A stretch of 64,000 bases of DNA from Flavipsychrobacter sp. GTDB taxonomy: Bacteria; Bacteroidota; Bacteroidia; Chitinophagales; Chitinophagaceae. Of this stretch, positions 9,244 to 18,265 are shown piece after piece. The first letter of the stretch is position 1; each line of letters opens with the position of its first letter. The translations under genes and the position numbers were made by a program. Location: contig JAFIGV010000006.1 in NCBI GenBank assembly GCA_017849575.1, positions 1 to 64,000 on the forward strand, read 5' to 3'. The notes beneath the pieces are model-generated. The model worked only from the letters and a program-made list of their open reading frames with translations, was not told the DNA's origin and did no database searches.

Positions 9244-10026
9244 CTAATCGAGCAGCAGCGTTAGCAAACCCAGCGCCACACCCAACAGGATGGCAAGGGT
9301 TTTAGACCAGGTAAGCAGGTGTTGCCTTGTGCCGCTTTCATAAAAAATGGTCGTGGCAATATGAATGAAGGCGCCGGCTACCACGGGTATGACCCACATC
9401 ACCAGCTTGCTTACCGCCAGGTAGCGCATTCCGAGCGTATAGGCCAGTGTAGCGGCCAGGGGGGTAATGAGCGAGAAAAAGATCAGATGCAAGAGGGCGG
9501 GTTTTTTACCACGCACTCCGATCATTAGTGATGTGAGCAACATGGCCTCCGGCAATTTGTGTGCCCCCACAGCCAGGTATAAGGACGACTGCGTAGCCGC
9601 CAGCCTGTAATGAAAGCCCAGGGGCAAACCTTCCATAAAGGCGTGCACAGACAGTCCAAGAATTATGGAGTACAGGGGTATGCGGTGTAATCCATGGTGA
9701 TGATGGTGGTGGTGGTGGTGATCGTGCTGATGGGCCTCGCCGTGCGCGGCCGCTACGTGCACATGCGTATGACCGTGTTCCACTCCATGGGTAAACCGCT
9801 GAATGAGTAGCTGCACAAAAAAACCGGCAAGCAGAAAAAGTCCCGCACGGTTGCCGATCTCCGCAAATGTTTCCGGCAACAAATGCAGCAGCGTAATGCT
9901 GAGCAAAAAAGAACCACTAAACGCCAGCAGGTAGTTTGTGTTTTTTTCGCTCAGGCCATTAATCCAAAGCGGAAGACCTCCTCCGGCAAAGGTTATGGCA
10001 AACAATAGCAAGTTGAGGGACAGCAT
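9244..10026 (-). CDS. ZIP family divalent metal transporter
   Basis: This 260-residue inner-membrane protein has about eight hydrophobic helices. The central loop (residues about 80-115) is extremely His-rich and includes nine consecutive His (103-111), a typical metal-binding loop between TM3 and TM4. The following helices hold LSVHAFMEGLPLG and HKLPEAM, the conserved ZIP metal-site motifs of TM4 and TM5. The likely role is uptake of zinc or another divalent metal. It leads a probable two-gene operon with the TraB-family gene and is divergent from yqgE. Confidence 0.92.
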   Translation of the reverse strand: MLSLNLLLFAITFAGGGLPLWINGLSEKNTNYLLAFSGSFLLSITLLHLLPETFAEIGNRAGLFLLAGFFVQLLIQRFTHGVEHGHTHVHVAAAHGEAHQHDHHHHHHHHHGLHRIPLYSIILGLSVHAFMEGLPLGFHYRLAATQSSLYLAVGAHKLPEAMLLTSLMIGVRGKKPALLHLIFFSLITPLAATLAYTLGMRYLAVSKLVMWVIPVVAGAFIHIATTIFYESGTRQHLLTWSKTLAILLGVALGLLTLLLD

Positions 10027-10189
10027 TCAGATCGTTGAGTATCGGATAGTTTCAAAAAAGTAAAAGTAAAACCATTTTGCCATTCCCATCCAAAACAGTC
10101 GTGGCTTTCGGCTTGTTGGCCTTCACGATCTGATACAGGGGCACAGATTTTTTTGATTTGGTAAGGGAACTGACTAAATTTAATTAGCC

Positions 10190-10768
10190 ATGGAATTCTT
10201 AAACCTGCAAAAACCTCACAATAGTGCTCTGGAAACAGGTAAGTTGCTTATTGCAGAGCCTTTTCTCAGTGATCCCAACTTTGCACGTTCCGTTATTTTA
10301 TTGTGCGAACATAGTGATGAGGGCTCGGTAGGTTTTATCCTCAACAAGAGCACAGAGCTTACCCTCGGCGACCTGCTCCCTGAACTCTATACGCCTTTGC
10401 TGAAGGTGTATCAGGGAGGTCCGGTGCAGCTCGATACATTGCATATGCTCCATCGCATGCCGGCATCATTTGGGGGCAATGAGATCTACCCCGGGGTTTT
10501 TTGGGGCGGCTCTTATGAGGCCTTGCAGGATGCTGTGGTCAACAATGAATATCAGCCTATAGACCTTCGGCTTTTTGTTGGCTATGCCGGTTGGTCGGCG
10601 GGTCAGCTAAAAAAAGAGCTTGATGAGGGATCGTGGATTGTGACCGACCTTGCAGAGGACTTGCTTTTTGAAACAGAACCCGAAATTGTCTGGAAACAAG
10701 CTATAAAAGCACTCGGCGAGCAATATGCTTATCTTGCTAATCTTCCCATCAATCCACAACTCAATTAG
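10190..10768 (+). CDS. YqgE/AlgH family protein
   Basis: The protein has 192 residues, the normal length for the family. Typical motifs are GKLLIAEPFLSDPNF near the start, SVGFILNK near residue 45, GGPVQLDTLHMLH in the middle and FVGYAGWSAGQL near 130. It is a cytoplasmic protein of uncertain biochemical role. A single gene with its own ATG, it is followed by an SDR gene after about 90 bases. Confidence 0.93.
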   Translation: MEFLNLQKPHNSALETGKLLIAEPFLSDPNFARSVILLCEHSDEGSVGFILNKSTELTLGDLLPELYTPLLKVYQGGPVQLDTLHMLHRMPASFGGNEIYPGVFWGGSYEALQDAVVNNEYQPIDLRLFVGYAGWSAGQLKKELDEGSWIVTDLAEDLLFETEPEIVWKQAIKALGEQYAYLANLPINPQLN

Positions 10769-10858
10769 TTGTCTCTGATAGCCCTATAGAATATTTCAGC
10801 AACCGGCCCTTTCCCCCAGATTTTTACTACCGTAATTTCGAAGGAAAATTTTCTCAGG

Positions 10859-11617
10859 ATGACATCAAAAATCGCATTGATCACCGGAGGCAACCGGGGT
10901 TTGGGCAAAGACACTGCATTGAAAATGGCCGAGCGTGGCTATGATTTGGTGATCACTTACCATAGTCAGGAACAACAAGCTCATGAGGTGGTTAAGGATA
11001 TAGAGGCTTTGGGCCGAAAGGCAGCAGCGCTTCGACTCGATGTAGGCAATATTGCAGGTTATGATTCATTCTTTGGGATGTTGACAGAAAAGCTGCGCCA
11101 GCATTGGGGTCAAAGCACATTCGACTATCTTGTGAATAATGCCGGCTTTGGTGGAAACATTCCGTTTTTGCAGGCTACAGAGGCCGATTTCGACAGTTTC
11201 ATGAATGTGCACTATAAAGGTGTTTTTTTCTTTACTCAAAAAGCGGTGACCCATATGAATGACGGGGGTAGCATCCTTAACTTTTCCTCAGGCACCACGC
11301 GCTTTTGCAATCCCGGCTATGCCATCTATGCTTCTATGAAAGGCGCCGTAGAAGTCCTGACCCGCTATATGGCCAAAGAACTGGGCAGCAGGGGCATCAC
11401 CGTCAACATTCTGGCACCCGGTCCTATTGAGACAGATTTCAACAATGCTGCGATTCGCAACAATCCTGAGCTTAAGGCAAGACTGTCTGGTCTTACAGCT
11501 TTGGGAAGGGTGGGAGTGGCCGACGACATCGGAAAAATTGCGGCTTTCCTTTGTTCAGATGAAGCCCGCTGGATCAATGGCCAGCGGATAGAAGCTTCGG
11601 GCGGAATCAATTTGTAA
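10859..11617 (+). CDS. SDR family NAD(P)-dependent oxidoreductase
   Basis: This 252-residue classical short-chain dehydrogenase has a TGGNRGLG cofactor loop near residue 9, NNAG near 93, a serine in LNFSSGT and the YASMK catalytic pair near 158-162. PGPIETDF and ASGGINL near the C-terminus are typical. The start resembles FabG-like 3-oxoacyl reductases, but the substrate cannot be assigned. The gene has no clear operon partner. Confidence 0.92.
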   Translation: MTSKIALITGGNRGLGKDTALKMAERGYDLVITYHSQEQQAHEVVKDIEALGRKAAALRLDVGNIAGYDSFFGMLTEKLRQHWGQSTFDYLVNNAGFGGNIPFLQATEADFDSFMNVHYKGVFFFTQKAVTHMNDGGSILNFSSGTTRFCNPGYAIYASMKGAVEVLTRYMAKELGSRGITVNILAPGPIETDFNNAAIRNNPELKARLSGLTALGRVGVADDIGKIAAFLCSDEARWINGQRIEASGGINL

Positions 11618-11709
11618 GCGTCCGGGTTTCCATGTAAACAATATGTTATTGCCTGTCATGTGTTCGTGCGGGGGATTTTTTGAGCTTTCATTTGTGAAAA
11701 ATCCTCCTC

Positions 11710-12483
11710 ATGAATATGCACATAAAATGGTCCTTGCTGGTGCTGGCGGTCTCTGCCATGTTTTCGCAACGTGCGGTGGGGCAGATAGATATTAATCCAA
11801 AAATTGAAATAGGCGTCAGTGGTAATGGATTCGTTTATCACGGCGATCTGTCCAGCAAGAAGTACGGCGACTTCAAAGACATGCAGTCAGGTATTGGCGC
11901 TTACCTCAAATATTATTTCAGTCCGGTACTTGCGCTCCGGCTCAACGGGTACTATGGAAAGCTTCGGGGTAATGATGCCGATTTTAGCGACGAGTGGCGG
12001 CTAAAGCGTGCTTATCGTTTTTCTTCGCCGCTCACAGAAGTATCCCTGACCGGCGAGGCGGACTTTTTCGGAAAAGGACGATTCCGTTCCTTCAGAGATA
12101 CGCGCCGGCATTACAATCGATGGGGTGCTTACATTCTTGCCGGCGCAGGACTTGCATTTGTACATGCTAATCGCGACTGGAGTGGGTTGAACCGCGGCTA
12201 TTTTTATCGCGATGCACCGGAAAACATCGGTGAAGATTCGCTCAATACACCCGACCATATTGTGCTGGTGTTTCCACTCGGCCTTGGTGTGCGCTATGAC
12301 GCCAGCAAACGCTTTTCTGTGTTTGTCGAAGCAGCCTATCGTTTTACGTTTACCGACAATCTGGACGGATACAAATATTCTGTTTATTCTTCAAAATACG
12401 ATGGCTATACAACCTATAGCTGCGGTGTAGCCTACCGGTTTGACCACGATACCCGCTATCGCCGGAAGATGTTGCTGCAATAG
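11710..12483 (+). CDS. DUF6089-like outer-membrane beta-barrel protein
   Basis: The protein has 257 residues and a signal peptide of about 24 residues ending AVGQ. The remainder alternates short amphipathic strands rich in Tyr, Phe and Gly (for example GIGAYLKYYFSP and GLGVRYDAS), ending in a strand with AYRF. The IEIGVSGNGFVYHGDL start and AYILAGAGL core are typical of the DUF6089 small barrels common in Bacteroidota. Its function is unknown. It converges with pyk, with a hairpin between them. Confidence 0.82.
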   Translation: MNMHIKWSLLVLAVSAMFSQRAVGQIDINPKIEIGVSGNGFVYHGDLSSKKYGDFKDMQSGIGAYLKYYFSPVLALRLNGYYGKLRGNDADFSDEWRLKRAYRFSSPLTEVSLTGEADFFGKGRFRSFRDTRRHYNRWGAYILAGAGLAFVHANRDWSGLNRGYFYRDAPENIGEDSLNTPDHIVLVFPLGLGVRYDASKRFSVFVEAAYRFTFTDNLDGYKYSVYSSKYDGYTTYSCGVAYRFDHDTRYRRKMLLQ

Positions 12484-12488
12484 AACTG

Positions 12489-12530
12489 TTGCGCAGCGCT
12501 CTTTTTTGAAGAATACTGCGCAATGATTTT
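12489..12530 (+). terminator. Terminator between the barrel gene and pyk
   Basis: TTGCGCAG (12489-12496) pairs with CTGCGCAA (12516-12523) over a 19-base loop. TGATTTTTATT follows. It sits between two convergent stops and may serve both directions. The long loop lowers confidence. Confidence 0.45.
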
Positions 12531-13951
12531 TATTGAACGATCGATATTTTCAGCATGTTGGTAGGCAAATGTTCTTGAATGGGAAGACTGCCGGTGTTCA
12601 CCACAATGTCTCCGGTTTTCAAAAGACTTTTTTCGCGAAGCATATTTATCTGATCAGTTATAATCTGATCTACACTTTCTTCTCCACGGTAGTAAAAGGC
12701 CTGAACGCCCCAGCTAAGGCTTAGCTGGTTTACCAACGTGTGGGTCTTGGTGAAGATGTACAGCGGAGACCTTGGGCGGAAACTCGAAAGCATAAAGCCG
12801 GTATAGCCCGATTCTGTCATGCCTATGAGAGCGTTGGCATGGATGTCTTTGGCAATCTCGCAAGCGTTATAACAAAGGGCATCACTCAAAAATGATGGTG
12901 AATGCGATTGAGGTGTAAGGTTTCTGTTGTACACGATCTCTTCTTTCTCTACCTCCTCTATGATCTTCACCATGGTTTGTATCACCAGTTCGGGATATTG
13001 TCCCATAGCAGTTTCTCCACTGAGCATTACAGCATCGGCACCTTCCAGCACGGCATTGGCAACATCGGTAATCTCACTCCGGTTAGGACGCGTACGGTCT
13101 ATCATGCTCTCCATCATTTGTGTCGCAATGATTACCGGCTTGGCTCTGTGAATACATTTTCTGATGATCGTTTTCTGGATCATGGGTATTTGCTCGAGCG
13201 GCAATTCCACACCGAGGTCACCACGAGCTACCATCACAGCATCGGAGGCCAGGATGATTTCCCGCAAATGTTCGAGCGCTTCTGGCTTTTCGATCTTTGA
13301 AATGATCTTAGCGTCGCTGCCTTTTTCCTTCAAAATTTCCCGCAGATGCTTTACATCGTCGGGTTTGCGTACAAAGGATAATGCGACCCAGTCAATATCC
13401 TGCGAGATGATGAAATCCAGATCCCGGAGGTCTTTTTCTGATAGCGACGGCAGCGAAATGTTAGTGTCGGGCAGATTGACGCCTTTTTTGGGAAGTAAGG
13501 TGCCGGATGTGAGCACTTTTACTCTTACGCAATTGTCGGCAGTAATCTCAATGACCAGCACTTCTATCTTTCCGTCATCAAGCAATATTTTTTCACCAAT
13601 GCGCACATCTTTATAGAAGTTAGGATAAGAGATGTACACGCCGTTTTTTGACCCCACACATTCCTCATTGGTAAAAAGAAATTCATCCCCTTTTTCGAGC
13701 GGCAAAGCACTGTTTTCAATTTCTCCAACGCGTAGTTTGGGGCCCTGCAGATCGGCAAGAATGGCGATGTTGAAGGGGAAGTCCTGGTTTATTTTGTGGA
13801 TGTGCTCAATGACCTGCTGATGTTGTGCATGGGTGCCATGCGAAAAGTTGAGGCGAAAGACATTCACGCCCGCTTCCACAAGGGCAAGGATTTTTTCATA
13901 GCTATTCGAAGCAGGTCCTACCGTGGCAATTATTTTCGTTTTGTGTAACAT
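12530..13951 (-). CDS. pyk: Pyruvate kinase
   Basis: The protein has 473 residues, full length for the enzyme, and converts phosphoenolpyruvate and ADP to pyruvate and ATP in glycolysis. The N-terminus has TIIATVGPAS-type and FRLNFSHG motifs. The active site has VMVARGDLGVELP, followed by MIQKTIIRKC and ATQMMESM, and the C-terminal regulatory domain is complete. It is divergent from atpG across about 180 bases. Confidence 0.97.
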   Translation of the reverse strand: MLHKTKIIATVGPASNSYEKILALVEAGVNVFRLNFSHGTHAQHQQVIEHIHKINQDFPFNIAILADLQGPKLRVGEIENSALPLEKGDEFLFTNEECVGSKNGVYISYPNFYKDVRIGEKILLDDGKIEVLVIEITADNCVRVKVLTSGTLLPKKGVNLPDTNISLPSLSEKDLRDLDFIISQDIDWVALSFVRKPDDVKHLREILKEKGSDAKIISKIEKPEALEHLREIILASDAVMVARGDLGVELPLEQIPMIQKTIIRKCIHRAKPVIIATQMMESMIDRTRPNRSEITDVANAVLEGADAVMLSGETAMGQYPELVIQTMVKIIEEVEKEEIVYNRNLTPQSHSPSFLSDALCYNACEIAKDIHANALIGMTESGYTGFMLSSFRPRSPLYIFTKTHTLVNQLSLSWGVQAFYYRGEESVDQIITDQINMLREKSLLKTGDIVVNTGSLPIQEHLPTNMLKISIVQ

Positions 13952-14094
13952 ACAAGAGCCTTTCTATGCTATAAAAGTCCGTTTTTGGGATGAATTAGTT
14001 GTTAACTTCTTTGCAAAAAAACCAGGCCCGGTCTGCAATAGCATTTTCGGCAAAATTATTAGAGGGTCAATTTCACCTTTTGAACTCTACGCCG

Positions 14095-14102
14095 TACTTT
14101 TG
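14095..14102 (+). promoter_or_regulatory. Candidate -7 element upstream of atpG
   Basis: TACTTTTG matches the Bacteroidota TAnnTTTG element and lies 32 bases before the atpG ATG. A TTTC at 14071-14074, 20 bases further upstream, is a possible -33 element. This supports an independent promoter for atpG, which here has no upstream atp gene. Confidence 0.45.
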
Positions 14103-14134
14103 CGCCCGGTTTAATCATCTGATATCAAAATAAT

Positions 14135-15016
14135 ATGTCGGGACAGCTTAAAGAAGTTCGCAACAGGATTAAGTCTGTTACATCTACGCAGCAAATCACT
14201 AAGGCCATGAAGATGGTGAGCGCTGCAAAGCTTCGCCGTGCACAGGACGCCATCACACAGATGCGTCCCTATGCGCAGAAGCTGCAGGAAATGCTCAGTA
14301 ATATCGTGAGCAGCGCCTCTGCAGATATGGAACTCCCACTGGCTGAGGAGCGTCCGGCGGAGCGTATTCTCCTGGTGCCGATCACCAGCGATCGTGGACT
14401 AGCAGGCGCCTACAACACCAATATTATAAAACTCACCCGCGAGACCATCCGCGAAAAATATGCGGCACAAAATGCAAAGGGAAATGTTACCGTTCTCCCG
14501 ATCGGAAAAAAAGGATACGAATTTTTCCTGCGCTACAACTTTAAAGTGGTTGATAAGTTCTGGACCCTGTTTTCTGATCTGAGCTTCGACAACGTAAGGG
14601 AAGCCGCCGCTTATATTCAGCAGGCTTTTCTGAATAAGGAATATGACCGTGTAGAGCTGGTGTACAGTCAGTTTAAGAACGCCGCAACACAACGGTTTGT
14701 GTTGGAGCAATATCTTCCTATTCCCAGAATTGAAAATAACGAAAGCAAGAAGCAGTCGGACTTCATCTTCGAGCCTACCCGCGAAGTGCTCTTGCTCGAA
14801 CTGATGCCCAAGATCCTCAACACACAGGTTTACAAGGCCGTGCTTGATGCCAATGCATCGGAGCATGGAGCACGGATGACAGCGATGGATAAGGCTAGTG
14901 AAAATGCAAATGAACTTTTGCGCTCATTAAAAATATCGTACAACCGCGCAAGGCAGGCTGCTATCACTACAGAGCTTACCGAAATTGTAAGTGGTGCCGC
15001 TGCACTGCAAGGGTAG
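14135..15016 (+). CDS. atpG: F1Fo ATP synthase gamma subunit
   Basis: The protein has 293 residues, normal for the family. It forms the central stalk of F1 that rotates inside alpha3beta3. The N-terminal helix (KEVRNRIKSV, QITKAMKMVSAAKL) and C-terminal helix (ASENANELL ... RQAAITTELTEIVSGA) are both intact. The flanking genes are pyk (divergent) and a T9SS protein; no other ATP synthase gene is in the window, so the subunit is encoded away from the rest of the complex. A terminator follows immediately. Confidence 0.97.
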   Translation: MSGQLKEVRNRIKSVTSTQQITKAMKMVSAAKLRRAQDAITQMRPYAQKLQEMLSNIVSSASADMELPLAEERPAERILLVPITSDRGLAGAYNTNIIKLTRETIREKYAAQNAKGNVTVLPIGKKGYEFFLRYNFKVVDKFWTLFSDLSFDNVREAAAYIQQAFLNKEYDRVELVYSQFKNAATQRFVLEQYLPIPRIENNESKKQSDFIFEPTREVLLLELMPKILNTQVYKAVLDANASEHGARMTAMDKASENANELLRSLKISYNRARQAAITTELTEIVSGAAALQG

Positions 15017-15037
15017 CAGATTTTAAGATTATTCAAC

Positions 15038-15076
15038 GAAGCCGCTGTAATGATTTGCAGCGGTTTCTTTATTTTT
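15038..15076 (+). terminator. Terminator after atpG
   Basis: GAAGCCGCTG (15038-15047) pairs with CAGCGGTTTC (15058-15067) with one G-U pair and a 10-base loop. TTTATTTTTA follows. It lies about 20 bases after the atpG stop. Confidence 0.8.
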
Positions 15077-15083
15077 AGGCAAA

Positions 15084-16958
15084 ATGCAATGCATGAGGTG
15101 CGTATTCTTATTTTTCGCCGGCTTTCTGGCCATAAATCTTACTGTACAGGCTCAAACGGCTACAGTAACAAAGATGAAGGTGCCCCTGGCAGGTACAGTG
15201 GTACTTGAAGCGGTAGAAGACAAGTACAATGCAGAGGTCTATAATCTTGAGATGCCCGAGCCGGATGCCGATGAAGAACAGGAGCATCTTATGGAGTTGA
15301 AAGAAGCCGTGGCCCGGCGCTTTCCTCACAAAAAGATAGAACGTGGACAGTGGAAAGTGACCGCAGCATTGCCTCCCGTTGTAGCGATCAACTATATCGC
15401 CGACTCCAATTCCGGCATTCCTCCCGATAACGACATGGCCATTTCTAAGGCCAACATTTCCGTGTCTGTAGTAAACAGCGCCATAGTAACACACGATGCA
15501 ACAACCGGAGCCATGCAAACCAGAAAGGGGTTAAAATCTTTTTCGAATGTTGTTGGACTCAATAATCTGCAGGCCGACTATCGCTATGATCCTAAAATTA
15601 TTTATGATCCACAGGCCGATAGATTTATCTGCGTCATGCTCAATGGTACAAACGATCATAACTGGATTATCCTTGCCTTCTCTAAGACAAACGATCCTGC
15701 TGGCGCCTGGAATTTTTATAAGTTTTATGGCGACTTTGCGGGCGACACCACCTGGTTCGACTATCCGTCTATCGCCATAACGAATAATGAATTTTTCCTC
15801 ACAGGAAATAAGATTCGGTTCAATACCAGTTGGCAGGCAGGTTTCAAAGAGACGGTCATTTATCAGATCAACAAGCAAAGTGGCTATAACGGCGATGCCA
15901 ATCTGAATATGCAGTTGTGGCAGAATATCGGATACAACGGAGCCAACATCCGCAACCTTTATCCCGTGAAGGGTGGAGGGAATATCTATGGCCCGGAGCA
16001 ATATTTTCTCTCGAACCGGAACTTTGATGTGCAGAACGATACGATCTTCCTGGTGAAAATACCGGACACTATAGGCAGCGCCAACACAACACTGTCCATC
16101 ACCGCTTTGAAGTCTAACTTGGCGTATGGTGTGCCTCCGGACGGGCGTCAGATAGATACAGCCTATACGCTGGCCACCAATGATGGCCGTATCTTAGGTG
16201 CTTACCGGGAGGGTAGCGAAATTCAATTTGTCAGCACTACCGTGCATCCCGTGTCGGGTAGCGCTGCAGTCTATCACGGTCGTATCACCGGCTTTTCTGG
16301 CAGTCCTTCTATACAGGCCAATTATTTTATGGTCGATACACTTGATTTTGGCTATCCTAACCTTTCTTTTGCGGGCAATTATAGCGGCGCCAACCATTCT
16401 ATCATTTCTTTCAACTTCACCGGGCCATCCACGCACGCAGGTTTGGGCGCTATTTATTTTGATGGCACTCAGTTCTCCGACCTCACCGTAGTGAAGACTG
16501 GCGACAGTACCATAAAGGTGCTGCAGCAAAAGCAACAGCGCTGGGGCGACTATATGGGAAATCAGCCCGACTGGAACTATGTTGGAGGTGTGGTATGGAT
16601 TGAGGGTATCTACGGTCGTAAAAACCGCAACTACGGCGACTGGATAGCCCGCCTGGCTTCGCCTTACTATACTGGTGTGGTCAACCTGCCTCAGCACGAA
16701 ACCAAAGGGGCGGTCTTTCCTAATCCGGCTTTTCAGTTTATCACGGCCGATTTTGAGCTCGCTACCGAAGCAAAAGTATCATTCGCCATCTTCGACGCAC
16801 AAGGCAGGCTCGTGGACCGGGTTTCTGACAACAGTTGTGAACCAGGAAAAAACCGTGTGCGCCTTAATGTAGCGGCTTTGGCGAATGGCATTTATTTTCT
16901 CCGGGCTACCGACGAGGGGGGCAGGCAAGTGCTCAACAAGCGTTTCCTGAAGCAGTAG
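15084..16958 (+). CDS. T9SS type A sorting-domain protein, large secreted
   Basis: The protein has 624 residues. A signal peptide (about 1-24, ending VQAQ) is followed by a large extracellular region of no family I can name. That region contains repeated short blade-like segments (YDPKIIYDPQADRFICV, WFDYPSIAIT, DYMGNQPDW) suggestive of a beta-propeller. The last 80 residues are a type A T9SS sorting domain: AVFPNPAFQFI at its start, a FAIFDAQGRLVD strand and GIYFLRATDEGG near the end. It should be exported and anchored or released at the cell surface by the type IX system. The start could also be the ATG at 15093. Confidence 0.85.
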   Translation: MQCMRCVFLFFAGFLAINLTVQAQTATVTKMKVPLAGTVVLEAVEDKYNAEVYNLEMPEPDADEEQEHLMELKEAVARRFPHKKIERGQWKVTAALPPVVAINYIADSNSGIPPDNDMAISKANISVSVVNSAIVTHDATTGAMQTRKGLKSFSNVVGLNNLQADYRYDPKIIYDPQADRFICVMLNGTNDHNWIILAFSKTNDPAGAWNFYKFYGDFAGDTTWFDYPSIAITNNEFFLTGNKIRFNTSWQAGFKETVIYQINKQSGYNGDANLNMQLWQNIGYNGANIRNLYPVKGGGNIYGPEQYFLSNRNFDVQNDTIFLVKIPDTIGSANTTLSITALKSNLAYGVPPDGRQIDTAYTLATNDGRILGAYREGSEIQFVSTTVHPVSGSAAVYHGRITGFSGSPSIQANYFMVDTLDFGYPNLSFAGNYSGANHSIISFNFTGPSTHAGLGAIYFDGTQFSDLTVVKTGDSTIKVLQQKQQRWGDYMGNQPDWNYVGGVVWIEGIYGRKNRNYGDWIARLASPYYTGVVNLPQHETKGAVFPNPAFQFITADFELATEAKVSFAIFDAQGRLVDRVSDNSCEPGKNRVRLNVAALANGIYFLRATDEGGRQVLNKRFLKQ

Positions 16959-16972
16959 TGGCGATAACCGCT

Positions 16973-16980
16973 TAATTTTG
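16973..16980 (+). promoter_or_regulatory. Candidate -7 element upstream of the MacB-like permease
   Basis: TAATTTTG matches TAnnTTTG and lies 10 bases before the ATG at 16991, which would imply a very short leader. A TTTC at 16953-16956 could be the -33 element, but the 16-base spacing is short. The call is weak. Confidence 0.3.
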
Positions 16981-16990
16981 CACCCTGACT

Positions 16991-18229
16991 ATGCAGTTGC
17001 TCTTCAACCTTACGCTTGCCTTTCGTGCGATCCGCAACAACAGGTTGCGCTCCACGCTTACTATTTCCATTATTGCATTGGGGCTATGGGCGTTGATCGG
17101 CATCCTTACCTGCATCGAAGTGCTGAAGGCCAGTGTAAACAGCAATTTTAGCAGCCTTGGCTCCAACTCGTTCCAGATCACAAACGAAATCGTGAAGAAA
17201 AGGCGACACGGCCGGATGGGCGGACCACCGCCGGAGTCGAAAATTATCTCCTACGACGAAGCCAAAGAATTTAAGAGCAGATTTGCAGTACCCGCAACGG
17301 TGGGTCTTTCGGCGTCCGGGTCTATGATTGCCACGGTAAAGCATGGATCGGAAAAGACCAATCCCAATATTCGTACGATTGGCGTCGATGAAAACTATCT
17401 GAAGCTTACAGATACCCGACTCGAAGCCGGTCGAAACTTCACGGATCAGGAACTTTATTCCGGCAGCTATGTCTGCATTTTGGGAAATGGTGTTGCCCAT
17501 AAATTATTTGGCAACAGGTATAAGAAAGCTTTGGGTGCAATGGTCTCTGTGGGCGACGTGAAGTATTCGGTAATCGGCATCAGCGAATCGAAAGGGGGTA
17601 GCATGATCATGAACGCTGACAACACCGTACTGATACCCATAGCCAACCTCCGCAGCGTGTATGGTGGCGAGCGCAGTTATACAATCAGTGTGATGGTGAA
17701 CGATGTGTCGCAGAAAAAATTTGCTGCAGAAGAAGCAGAAGGCGTGTTCCGGATCATTCGCAAAATTCCCGTAGGTACCGAGAATAATTTTACGGTGAAT
17801 CAAAATGATATGCTTGCAGCCTCCTTGCTCGATATTGTGAACTATATTGGCTGGGCGGCGCTCGTCATTGGCATTATTACCCTGATCGGATCGGTTATCG
17901 GGCTGATGAACATCATGCTGGTGTCTGTTGCAGAGCGCACCCGCGAAATCGGCATCAGCAAAGCCCTCGGTGCGCGGTCTTCTACCATACAACGTCAGTT
18001 CCTCACGGAGTCTGTACTGATCAGCCTTTTTGGTGGGGGCATCGGCATTGTAGTGGGCATCCTTACCGGCAACACCCTGAGTTTTTTCTTCGACACCGGC
18101 TTTATCATTCCCTGGCTCTGGATCGGCCTGGGCGTTAGTCTTTGTGCCATTGTCGGCGTATTGTCGGGAATATATCCGGCGCTGAAAGCGGCGCGTCTTG
18201 ATCCTATCGTAGCATTGCGCTACGAATAA
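16991..18229 (+). CDS. MacB-like ABC transporter permease
   Basis: The protein has 412 residues. One N-terminal membrane helix (about 20-42) is followed by a periplasmic MacB_PCD domain (about 45-250). The FtsX-like domain has three more helices (about 285-310, 335-360 and 375-400), with the conserved [17 protein letters not shown] segment between them. The family works with a LolD/MacB-type ATPase as a mechanotransmission exporter, for example for lipoproteins or antibiotics. No ATPase gene is adjacent, so its partner is elsewhere. Confidence 0.92.
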   Translation: MQLLFNLTLAFRAIRNNRLRSTLTISIIALGLWALIGILTCIEVLKASVNSNFSSLGSNSFQITNEIVKKRRHGRMGGPPPESKIISYDEAKEFKSRFAVPATVGLSASGSMIATVKHGSEKTNPNIRTIGVDENYLKLTDTRLEAGRNFTDQELYSGSYVCILGNGVAHKLFGNRYKKALGAMVSVGDVKYSVIGISESKGGSMIMNADNTVLIPIANLRSVYGGERSYTISVMVNDVSQKKFAAEEAEGVFRIIRKIPVGTENNFTVNQNDMLAASLLDIVNYIGWAALVIGIITLIGSVIGLMNIMLVSVAERTREIGISKALGARSSTIQRQFLTESVLISLFGGGIGIVVGILTGNTLSFFFDTGFIIPWLWIGLGVSLCAIVGVLSGIYPALKAARLDPIVALRYE

Positions 18230-18265
18230 CGAGCGTGCAGGCGCCATTCTTTTAATTTGCATCTT

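Noticed and set aside
9692-9725. Short repeated GGTGAT-like track
   Set aside because: It is simply the codon run for the poly-His loop of the ZIP transporter (CAC/CAT), not a CRISPR or satellite repeat.
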